Below, in pieces: positions 42,173-48,748 of a stretch of DNA of 48,748 bases. Source of the DNA: Opitutia bacterium (GTDB lineage: Bacteria; Verrucomicrobiota; Verrucomicrobiia; Opitutales; Opitutaceae); the NCBI GenBank assembly GCA_947452315.1, contig CANGCX010000011.1, positions 1-48,748 on the forward strand, given 5' to 3'. A program made the translations under genes and the position numbers. Under the pieces are notes generated by a model. That model worked only from the letters and a program-made list of their open reading frames with translations. It did not search any database and had not been told where the DNA came from. Every line of letters begins with the position of its first letter. Within the stretch, counting starts at the first letter, position 1.

Positions 42173-43492
42173 TCAATAGTTGATCAGGGCAGCTGAGGTT
42201 TTGGCGCTAGTGAAATCGGGCAGTGTTTCCTCAAGAATGGACAAAATACGCTCTTTTTCGTCGGTCGGTATATATGAGTAGCGATCAGTGGGATCGCGCG
42301 AGACCAGTGCCGTTTTGAGACGCTCAAGAATTCGTGATTTTAGGCTGAGTGGAAGAGCGCGGAAGGCTTCTGAGTAGATAAGATAGCTGCATCGCTGCGC
42401 AAAGAGACGGTCGATGAGTTGGAGGTCGCGCAATGCATGCCCGGCGCGACTGCGGGGTGCGTTGGGCGCGAAGCCGGCGACAAACGCCGGGTCGGCGATA
42501 ATACCCAGCGGCAGCGGTGCAGCTTGGCGGAAGAGGAGATGATCGACTACGTCTTGGACGGCGCCGGTAAAGACACTGCGTACGCTATCGTATGCGGGGG
42601 TATCGGTTTGAGGCTCGTGGAAGGCGGTTTGTAGACCGTGCTGGTAATCGATGATGCGGCGAACGGCGAACGCGGCGTGCGTGAGGCAGTTTTGAACCGA
42701 CATTTGGTGTTCGAAGATTAGGAGCGCGATCATGTTGCTCGTGGCGCGGAGGTAGCGCGTGGTATCAAAAAAAGCGGAGAGTTCCTTTGGTCGCGTGGCG
42801 GATATTTTGAAGTGAAGGCTCTCGCCTTGCTCCGAGGCGAGGGTGTTGCCGCGATGAGAGGCGGTGCCGTTGTAGCCTGTTACATACCAACCGCCCCAGC
42901 GTTCGGCGAAGGGTGTTTCATCGTCCACGATTTGGGTGCCGTGACGCAGGAGCGGATCGCCCGAGGCATCGGGGTAAACTGAGCGCACGAACAGTCCTGG
43001 GATTTCGCGCACGAAAACGCCGCCGTGGCATCGTAGGCAGTCGGCTTCACGTTCGATTTTCGGTATCGTTTGATGCGGGCTGGGAAGTGTGAGTGTGTAA
43101 AAAATTGGACCAAGTTGGGGGTCGATCGCGGTTACCTCTACGAGGCCGCCTGGCACCCAGCCGACGTAAACGGAGTCGGAAAAATAGAGCGCGCGGGGTT
43201 GGTCGGGGTGTATCCGGGTGCGTTGAAAACTCGTGCGTGAGAAGACGAGCATTTGGCTTTCAATCGGGACGCCGAGTTCGTGCAGTAGGGAGCTCAACAT
43301 TTCTAGATCCCTGCCGCGCAGCGTGAAAGAGCCATTGTTGAGGCGAGCTTGCAGCCGCGTGACCGCATCCTGTGGCTGAGATGCGGAATAGTAAATCGGC
43401 GCCCGTTCGTAGTCCGCTTCGCTCTGCGCGCACACCATTGCAGTCAGAACTGCACTAGCGAAAAGCAAGATGCTCGAATGGAGACGTCGCAC
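42173..43492 (-). CDS. Secreted mono-haem c-type protein of unknown function
   Basis: 439 residues, starting at GTG 43492. The signal peptide is SSILLFASAVLTAMVCAQ. One haem motif CLRCH is in EREADCLRCHGG near residue 155, after a region QPRALYFSDSVYVGWVPGGLVEVTA that I recall from a family of hypothetical secreted cytochromes in Planctomycetes and Acidobacteria. Another landmark is ERWGGWYVTGYNGTASHRGN. The C-terminal half is helical with no known catalytic motif. It probably acts in periplasmic electron transfer, but the partner is not visible. Confidence 0.8.
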   Translation of the reverse strand: MRRLHSSILLFASAVLTAMVCAQSEADYERAPIYYSASQPQDAVTRLQARLNNGSFTLRGRDLEMLSSLLHELGVPIESQMLVFSRTSFQRTRIHPDQPRALYFSDSVYVGWVPGGLVEVTAIDPQLGPIFYTLTLPSPHQTIPKIEREADCLRCHGGVFVREIPGLFVRSVYPDASGDPLLRHGTQIVDDETPFAERWGGWYVTGYNGTASHRGNTLASEQGESLHFKISATRPKELSAFFDTTRYLRATSNMIALLIFEHQMSVQNCLTHAAFAVRRIIDYQHGLQTAFHEPQTDTPAYDSVRSVFTGAVQDVVDHLLFRQAAPLPLGIIADPAFVAGFAPNAPRSRAGHALRDLQLIDRLFAQRCSYLIYSEAFRALPLSLKSRILERLKTALVSRDPTDRYSYIPTDEKERILSILEETLPDFTSAKTSAALINY

Positions 43493-43549
43493 GGCAGTTG
43501 AGTGAAGGTAATCACACCTAGTTGCGAAGCAACCCTACGCCGCTAACTA

Positions 43550-43573
43550 CGACCTGCGTTAGCAGGCAGGTCG
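43550..43573 (-). other. Inverted repeat downstream of the MFS gene
   Basis: CGACCTGC (43550-43557) pairs with GCAGGTCG (43566-43573). It lies 44 bases past the stop of the minus-strand MFS gene at 43617. No T-tract follows, so it is only a possible terminator or RNA-stabilising hairpin. A second small dyad GTTGC/GCAAC lies at 43521-43533. Confidence 0.4.
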
Positions 43574-43616
43574 TCGATGAATGAGTCGCGAGATTTCGCG
43601 CGCGGTTCCGCGGCAA

Positions 43617-44963
43617 TTACTCCTCGGGGAGCGGTTGGTCTTTGGTCTCGGGAAGCAGCGGGAGTACGGCGATGCCGGCTAGCAATACGAGACTGACCCA
43701 GACGCCCGCGGTGCGAAAACTCTCGATGTTGCCGCCTAGACTTGCAGTAATTTTGCTGATCGTAAACGGTGCGGTCGCGGCGAGGATGCGCCCGACGTTG
43801 TAGCAGAAACTCACTCCGGTGCTGCGTAGACTTGTCGGAAAAAGTTCAGGCAGATAAATAGCAAATACGGCAAAGACCGAGAGTTGGCCAAAGCCCATGA
43901 GCGGAAGCATCCAGAACATTTGGCTGAATTCACGTAGGCCCTTGAAGACGAGCACCGTAGACAAAAATGAAACGAAGAGCGCGAGCGCGAAGGCGAATTT
44001 ACGGCCTTTAGTTTGAGCGAGATGAGCGAAGGTCATCATGCCGGCGAAGGCGCCGATATTTTGGAGCAATAGTCCGACCGAGCGCCAAAATGCTTTTTCG
44101 CTAGCGAGTTTTTCTGGGGATACATTGGTCGCTTTGAGATGCTCGGTGACGATGGAGCCCACGATAGTGGGATGGAAGTTCCCGATACCCCAGAGTCCGA
44201 TGATACCAGCGCTGCAGGCGATGAGGCCGTACCAAGCGTGACGTTTCCAGCGTGGGTGACTGAGCAGAACTGCGTAGGAACCGAGCTTAACACCTTTGAG
44301 CGCTCCTGCATCGCGGGCCTCGACCCATTTTTGCGGCTCTTTTAAGCGGCCCATTACGAAAACGCAAAGGAACGCGGGCAAAGCGCCAATGAGGAACATG
44401 GCTTGCCAGGGCTTCAGACCGAGCGGGAGTACAGCCATTGCGCCGATACCCATGCCGATCAGACCAGCAGTGATATTTCCGACGGTAGATAGCGACTGAA
44501 GCATTCCGAGTGCAGGGGCACGCACTTTGTCGGGCACGGTGTCTGCCACAAGTGCTACCGCAAGGCCGAAGACGCCACCGACACCGACACCGGTAAGGAA
44601 ACGGTAAACGCAAAAATCGAAGAAGCCTGTGGATAGGCAGCTCAAGCCGGTGCAGACCGAGTAGAGCAAAATTGAGGCGGTGAGAACTTTGGCGCGGCCG
44701 TAGCGATCGCCAAGCGCGCCAAAGATGAGACCACCTGTCGCCCAACCTAGTAGAAATACCGACGTGGTATAGGGGCCTTTAACGGTGGCCTCGGCTTTCC
44801 CTACGAGATCTTCCATTGCTCCGTCACGGGCGAGGTTGAACAGTTGTTGATCCAAGCAGTCGAAAAGCCAGGCGAGCGAAGCGATGCTGAAAACAAACCA
44901 ATGCTCGCGTGTAAGTGAACGCCACCAAGGTTGGCCGGAGGTTTGGGTGGGGGAGGTAGACAT
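43617..44963 (-). CDS. MFS transporter, sugar-acid/organic-acid symporter type
   Basis: 448 residues, twelve predicted helices. The N-terminus WWRSLTREHWFVFSIASLAWLFDCLDQQLFNLARDG and the loop GALGDRYGRAKVLTASILLYSV fit the proton-symport part of the superfamily that includes sialate and aromatic-acid carriers. It shares strand with the Gfo/Idh gene at 46053-45001, which ends 37 bases upstream, so the two are probably co-transcribed under the divergent LacI regulator. The substrate is not visible; a sugar acid or uronate is a reasonable guess. Confidence 0.87.
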   Translation of the reverse strand: MSTSPTQTSGQPWWRSLTREHWFVFSIASLAWLFDCLDQQLFNLARDGAMEDLVGKAEATVKGPYTTSVFLLGWATGGLIFGALGDRYGRAKVLTASILLYSVCTGLSCLSTGFFDFCVYRFLTGVGVGGVFGLAVALVADTVPDKVRAPALGMLQSLSTVGNITAGLIGMGIGAMAVLPLGLKPWQAMFLIGALPAFLCVFVMGRLKEPQKWVEARDAGALKGVKLGSYAVLLSHPRWKRHAWYGLIACSAGIIGLWGIGNFHPTIVGSIVTEHLKATNVSPEKLASEKAFWRSVGLLLQNIGAFAGMMTFAHLAQTKGRKFAFALALFVSFLSTVLVFKGLREFSQMFWMLPLMGFGQLSVFAVFAIYLPELFPTSLRSTGVSFCYNVGRILAATAPFTISKITASLGGNIESFRTAGVWVSLVLLAGIAVLPLLPETKDQPLPEE

Positions 44964-45000
44964 GGGTAATCGGGTTGAGTTTTTTTGGGGTTAAAAAAAA

Positions 45001-46053
45001 TTACAGGCGGACGGGGTGGCCGGATTGGGCTGATCGATAAAGAGCGAGTATGAGGGCGACGGCTTTACGGGCTTCAGGACCGTCGACCATAAGGGAGTCA
45101 CCGTTGCGAACGGCGGCGACTAAATTCTCAATCTGCCGCAGATGGCCTTGATGGCTCATCGCTCCGGGCGATCCCGCACCGGAGCGCATGGAATCATCGG
45201 CCTTGGCGGTGAGAATCGCTTCATCGCCGGCTTGGGTGGTGCGAAAATCCCAGCGGATGATGCGATCGTCCTCGAGAACGATGGAGCCATTTTCACCGCA
45301 AAGTTCGATGCGTCGGGCCCAACCAGGATAAGCCGCGGTGGTGGCCTCAATGGTGCCGAGCGCACCATCAGGATAGCGCAGCGTGGCCACGGCGGTGTCT
45401 TCGACTTCAATACCCGTGTGTACGCGACGAGTGTTCCAAGAAAACACCTCCGAAGGGAGGCCGGCGAACCATTGGAGTAGATCGATGGCGTGTATAGCCT
45501 GATTGATGAGAGCACCACCTCCATCGAGGGCGAACGTGCCGTGCCAGCTGTCGGCGTAGTAAGCGGGAGTACGTTGCCATTTCACGTAGGCGCTAGCGAG
45601 GGTTAGGCGACCCAGGCGGCCGGCGGTGACTGCGGCTTTGACCGTGCGTGCGCCTTCGCCAAAGCGCGCTTGGAATATCGGCATTAATTTTACACCGGTC
45701 GCGGCGACGCCGTCTAGAAGTTGATCCATGCGCGCGAGCGTGATCTCGATCGGTTTTTCAATTACGATGTGTTTGCCGGCGCGGGCCGCCGCTAATGTGG
45801 GTTCGAGGTGTGCGCCACTCGGAGTAGCGATGCATACGGCGTCGAGATCGGGTCGGGCTAAAAATGTCGTAAGATCGTTCGTGCTAAAAACATCTTGCCC
45901 GTAATTCGCCGCGAAGGTTCGGGCTTTGTTTGGGTCGCGCCCGCAGACGGCCACGAGTTTGGCTCCGGCGGCATCGGCGATAGCTCGGGCATGGAAATCG
46001 GCGATGAGGCCGAGTCCGATGATGCCGAAACCGAGAGGTGCGTGAGATGCCAT
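45001..46053 (-). CDS. Gfo/Idh/MocA family oxidoreductase
   Basis: 350 residues. The NAD(P) fold starts GFGIIGLGLIADFHARAIADAAG, the catalytic lysine is in IEKPIEI near residue 98, and the C-terminal fold has GGALINQAIHAIDLLQWF. These enzymes oxidise sugars, inositols or uronates. It is followed by an MFS gene 37 bases downstream. It is divergent from the LacI gene, with an intergenic region of 130 bases that should hold the promoters. It probably forms one transport-and-oxidation unit. Confidence 0.93.
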   Translation of the reverse strand: MASHAPLGFGIIGLGLIADFHARAIADAAGAKLVAVCGRDPNKARTFAANYGQDVFSTNDLTTFLARPDLDAVCIATPSGAHLEPTLAAARAGKHIVIEKPIEITLARMDQLLDGVAATGVKLMPIFQARFGEGARTVKAAVTAGRLGRLTLASAYVKWQRTPAYYADSWHGTFALDGGGALINQAIHAIDLLQWFAGLPSEVFSWNTRRVHTGIEVEDTAVATLRYPDGALGTIEATTAAYPGWARRIELCGENGSIVLEDDRIIRWDFRTTQAGDEAILTAKADDSMRSGAGSPGAMSHQGHLRQIENLVAAVRNGDSLMVDGPEARKAVALILALYRSAQSGHPVRL

Positions 46054-46125
46054 GGGTACTAAAGGTTGAGGCTCGATGTGGTGAGCGACAGTTAAAAAAC
46101 ACTTTTCTTAGCGGTATTTGGCCGG

Positions 46126-46141
46126 CAAGTCCGAAGGCTTG
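46126..46141. promoter_or_regulatory. Possible operator dyad between Gfo/Idh and LacI genes
   Basis: CAAGTCCGAAGGCTTG is an imperfect inverted repeat in the 130-base region between the divergent genes, with matching CAAG and CTTG arms. Its position suits autoregulation by the LacI protein, but the match is short and may be chance. Confidence 0.28.
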
Positions 46142-46183
46142 ATTTAAAATTCCGTTGCCACGGGGCGGTGACTCGATCTTCGC

Positions 46184-47230
46184 ATGGGACTCATGAGCGC
46201 AGGTATCACTATGAAAGTTATCGCCGCCCAAGCTGGGGTGACGCAGGCGACGGTTTCAATGAGCCTAGCCAATCATCCGCGAATTTCAGCGGCGACCAAG
46301 AAACGCATTCAGGAGCTGGCGCGGAAGCTTGGTTATCAACCCAATCCATACGTGGCGACTCTGATGCGCGTGCGCCGGCAAGGGAGAGAACTCACTCATA
46401 AGCCGGTTTTGGCCCTCGTTGGTGCTTTTAATACGGTCGATGGTTGGAAAAAACATGCTGCTCTCACGATTCAGCACTTGCGTACTGGTGCGATTGAGCG
46501 GGCTACGTTGCGAGGCTATCGACCTGAGGAATTCTGGCTACATCGCGACGGTATGTCGAACGAACGGTTCAGTGATATGCTCCGTGCGCGCGGAATTCAA
46601 GGTGTGTTGATCAGCCCGCTTGCGGACGGGGCGACCCCACCGATGTTGAATTGGGATTATTTTTCGGCCGTTAGCCTCAGTGTGCCTTTACCGGCGCTTA
46701 CGGTGACGACTGTCTGTAACGATCATTATTTTTCCAGCCTGCAAACGGCCAGAGAGTGTCATCGTCGGGGTTATCGTAGAATTGGTTTAGTACTTAGGCA
46801 GATGCATCAGTTGCGTTTTCAAGGTCGGTGGCAGGCGGGGACGTTGATCGCGCCCGAGATGTTTCCAGGGATCGAGTTGACGCAGCCGCTCTATGTCGAA
46901 GATTTGAACGATGAGGTGGCGATTTTCCGTTGGTTGAAAAAGGAAAAGCCCGATGTGTTAATTTCGCCCGCGGGTGAAGGCTTGTTGGAATTATTGACGC
47001 GACGAGGTTGGCGCGTGCCACATGACATCGGTGTGGCCTCGCTGGCTTGCACCCGGCGTGGGCACCCGTGCAGCGGTGTGTACCAAAACGGCCAACTCAT
47101 CGGAGCGACCGCAGTGGATGCCTTGATCAGTCTGGTCGAGCGCTATGAGCGGGGCCTGCCCGCTCAGGCGACGACGCTCATGATTGAAGGTCTTTGGAAT
47201 GAGGGTAAAAGTCTGCGCTCGCCGCTTTGA
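46184..47230 (+). CDS. LacI-family transcriptional repressor
   Basis: 348 residues. The helix-turn-helix is MKVIAAQAGVTQATVSMSLANHPRIS, followed by the hinge region KLGYQPNPYVATLMRVRRQ, and a periplasmic-binding-protein-type sensor domain. I use the ATG at 46184; ATG 46193 (MSAGITMK) also fits family starts. The hinge carries the NPYV..LM pattern common in Verrucomicrobia members and not the classical L..LR hinge. It is divergent from the Gfo/Idh-MFS unit, and likely represses it in the absence of a sugar ligand. Confidence 0.92.
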   Translation: MGLMSAGITMKVIAAQAGVTQATVSMSLANHPRISAATKKRIQELARKLGYQPNPYVATLMRVRRQGRELTHKPVLALVGAFNTVDGWKKHAALTIQHLRTGAIERATLRGYRPEEFWLHRDGMSNERFSDMLRARGIQGVLISPLADGATPPMLNWDYFSAVSLSVPLPALTVTTVCNDHYFSSLQTARECHRRGYRRIGLVLRQMHQLRFQGRWQAGTLIAPEMFPGIELTQPLYVEDLNDEVAIFRWLKKEKPDVLISPAGEGLLELLTRRGWRVPHDIGVASLACTRRGHPCSGVYQNGQLIGATAVDALISLVERYERGLPAQATTLMIEGLWNEGKSLRSPL

Positions 47231-47391
47231 AGCAGCACCGCGGCTGCGGATTTAACATCGTTTTAACCACACGATGACGTTCGGCTTCAAACTTTAGCCG
47301 TTTAATCTCGGTGGCCTACCTCCTTTTAAAGCGTTACAAGCTGCGGGCAAAGCTCGACGCCGTGCGCCAAGTCTGAACTGTTTTGTGCACC

Positions 47392-47691
47392 ATGCTCGTA
47401 CACACTGTCTACTTCTGGCTCAAATCCGATCTCACTCCGGCGCAACGCGCCGAGTTTCGCTCCAGCGTCGAGACGCTCGGCACGATTCCCTCCGTCTCGC
47501 AGTTTTTCTGTGGTACCCCCGCTGGCGTGCCGGATCGTCCGATCATAGACAAGAGTTTCTCGGTCGCGATTACGGTCGTATGCAAAAACGTTGCCGCGCA
47601 CGACGCTTACCAAGTCGACCCCATCCACCTCGCCTTTATTGCTAAGTGCAAAGCGTACTGGGAACGGGTGCAGATCTACGACGCCGAATAA
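47392..47691 (+). CDS. Dabb-domain stress-responsive family protein
   Basis: 99 residues from ATG 47392. It has the ferredoxin-like alpha/beta barrel fold of the Dabb family: MLVHTVYFWLKSDLTPAQRAEF at the start, FFCGTPAGVPDRP in the middle and AFIAKCKAYWERVQIYD at the end. The HTVYFWLK and DPIHLAF patterns match the family. Function in bacteria is unknown; members are often linked to metabolism of polyols or phenolics. It is 17 bases before the phosphoesterase gene on the same strand. Confidence 0.88.
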   Translation: MLVHTVYFWLKSDLTPAQRAEFRSSVETLGTIPSVSQFFCGTPAGVPDRPIIDKSFSVAITVVCKNVAAHDAYQVDPIHLAFIAKCKAYWERVQIYDAE

Positions 47692-47708
47692 GCCTTCTCA
47701 AGCCGGCT

Positions 47709-48524
47709 ATGAAATCAACTCTTGTGACGCGGCGTGTCGCGCTCGGGCAACTGGGGGCGCTGCTGGCGGCCGGTTTTTGGCCGGGAGCCTTGCGCGGGCA
47801 GGCTCACGCGGCTGCTGCTACTCGTGTGCGTTTTGCCGTGCTCAACGATTTTCATCACGAAAGCGCAGAATGTGACGTGTGGTTTGAATCGTTATTTCGC
47901 ACGGTCACAGCTCACCCGAACGTAGCGTTTATCGCGGGGTTGGGCGATCTCGCCAATAAAGGTAAATTAGAAAGTCTCGCGGCGATTAAGCGTCTCGCGG
48001 CGACGGCGCGGGTGCCGTTTTACCCCGTACCCGGAAATCACGACAATGATCTTGAGCAAACGACACGGCTGTACGCGGATGTTTTTCCTAATCGGCTAAA
48101 TTATTCCTGGATGGAATCGGGCTGGCAGTTTGTCGCGCTCGATACGACCGACGGCAATAAATGGAGCGATACCACCGTGAGGCCGGAGACTTTGGCGTGG
48201 TTGAAGCAAGAATTACCGAAACTCGATCCGCATCGGCCGACGGTGTTGCTCACGCATTTTCCGCTCGGCGCTGGTGCAAAATATCGACCGCTCAACGCTG
48301 AGGCGGTTTTAGCACCGTTTGTGGAGTTCAATTTGCGCGGAGTGTTTTCAGGCCATTATCATGGCGTCACTAAAGTCCCGCATGGCTCGATCGAGTGCGT
48401 GACGAATGTGTGTTGCTCACGCGTGGGCAAAAATCACGACGGCACCGCCGCCAAGGGCTACTATGTCTGCACTGGTGGCGCCGACGGAAAGTTGACGCGC
48501 GAGTGGTTCGCTTTTGCGGGCTGA
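47709..48524 (+). CDS. Tat-exported metallophosphoesterase
   Basis: 271 residues from ATG 47709. The N-terminus VTRRVALGQLGALLAAGFWPGA is a twin-arginine signal. The phosphoesterase core has VLNDFHHES, GLGDLANKG, VPGNHDNDLEQ, LLTHFPLG and FSGHYHGVTK, all the metal-binding blocks; the first block has N-D-F-H in place of the usual x-D-x-H, still with Asp and His. It acts outside the cytoplasm, probably scavenging phosphate. It likely forms a unit with the Dabb gene upstream, and ends 22 bases from hflX, tail to tail. Confidence 0.9.
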   Translation: MKSTLVTRRVALGQLGALLAAGFWPGALRGQAHAAAATRVRFAVLNDFHHESAECDVWFESLFRTVTAHPNVAFIAGLGDLANKGKLESLAAIKRLAATARVPFYPVPGNHDNDLEQTTRLYADVFPNRLNYSWMESGWQFVALDTTDGNKWSDTTVRPETLAWLKQELPKLDPHRPTVLLTHFPLGAGAKYRPLNAEAVLAPFVEFNLRGVFSGHYHGVTKVPHGSIECVTNVCCSRVGKNHDGTAAKGYYVCTGGADGKLTREWFAFAG

Positions 48525-48546
48525 GGTGCGCCGCTGTCCGCGGAGA

Positions 48547-48748
48547 TTATGTAACGAGATACGCTTTGTAGAGACCGGCTTGGGCGGGTGCGAAACGACC
48601 TTGGATGAAGACGCCATCGTCGCGGCTTTCTTCGAATTGGACGTGGCCGGTGGCGTGGAGTTTGGCGATGACGTCGTAGCGCGTGTGCGGCACGAGGAGT
48701 TCCACGGCATCGAGGGCGTCGGCGATTTGCTCGAGGCAGGCAGCGATG
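48547..48748 (-). CDS. hflX: GTPase HflX, C-terminal fragment
   Basis: Runs off the right edge; about 66 C-terminal residues are present. The reading includes DAVELLVPHTRYDVIAKLHA and TGHVQFEESRDDGVFIQGRF, followed by the end PAQAGLYKAYLVT. This matches the C-terminal part of HflX, where the family has LP...G..(V/I)..LH..G.V..EE. HflX is a ribosome-binding GTPase that splits stalled ribosomes under heat stress. The GTP-binding domain lies beyond the window. Confidence 0.78.
   Translation of the reverse strand, partial: IAACLEQIADALDAVELLVPHTRYDVIAKLHATGHVQFEESRDDGVFIQGRFAPAQAGLYKAYLVT

Noticed and set aside
1-48748. Mobile element, CRISPR array or prophage
   Set aside because: No transposase, integrase, phage structural gene, regular repeat array or terminal inverted repeat was recognised on either strand.

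Overview
The window reads as ordinary chromosome from a member of the Verrucomicrobiota, most likely Opitutaceae-like; this is an inference from gene content. The markers are a PVC-type haem protein with a dehydrogenase-like propeller, HEAT repeats and a C-terminal CxxCH (4009-7173), a DUF5069 protein, a NIPSNAP protein with a twin-arginine signal, a secreted mono-haem protein of a kind also known from Planctomycetes, and several Gfo/Idh/MocA oxidoreductases with LacI/AraC regulators. No rRNA, tRNA, CRISPR array, insertion sequence or prophage was seen. Genes are densely packed on both strands.

Layout. 1-12159: a peptide-uptake region on the minus strand with three separate OppA-like lipoproteins, OppB and OppC, a secreted M28 peptidase, and the first residues of an ABC exporter at the left edge. 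It is interrupted by the PVC haem gene on the plus strand. 12212-16134: small housekeeping or unknown genes (a hypothetical, two unrelated small proteins, NUDIX, metallophosphoesterase, YhcH/YiaL protein, RlmJ). 16151-20294: a two-gene FAD/GMC dehydrogenase operon, a 65-residue orphan gene with its own terminator, and an MFS transporter. 20394-25088: Hsp20, MazG-like pyrophosphohydrolase, DUF5069, membrane protein, a GluQ/Mog pair, a LOG protein and a NUDIX protein. 25091-29784: lactate permease, NIPSNAP, a lysozyme-like secreted protein and a HAD phosphatase. 29898-31884: prfA-prmC. 31888-39535: tail-specific protease, rhomboid-like protein, ferredoxin, TonB-dependent receptor and M3 oligopeptidase. 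39587-47230: cupin, AraC regulator, Gfo/Idh oxidoreductase, mono-haem protein, then an MFS / Gfo-Idh / LacI sugar-type locus. 47392-48748: Dabb protein, Tat-exported phosphoesterase and the C-terminus of HflX.

How the genes fit together. Three peptide-binding lipoproteins, a secreted metallopeptidase and a cytoplasmic M3 oligopeptidase suggest that exogenous peptides are an important nutrient. The MFS, Gfo/Idh, LacI, AraC, YhcH and GMC genes suggest uptake and oxidation of sugars or polyols.

The most unusual features are: an almost complete lack of Shine-Dalgarno motifs before start codons, with several ATGA or GTGA overlaps; repeated tail-to-tail gene pairs only 2-31 bases apart with no room for an intrinsic terminator; a rhomboid-like protein with threonine where the catalytic serine belongs; a GluQ that appears to have lost its zinc site; and a GMC dehydrogenase with a four-cysteine motif whose small subunit lacks a Tat signal. 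I found no obviously new multi-gene defence or mobile system.
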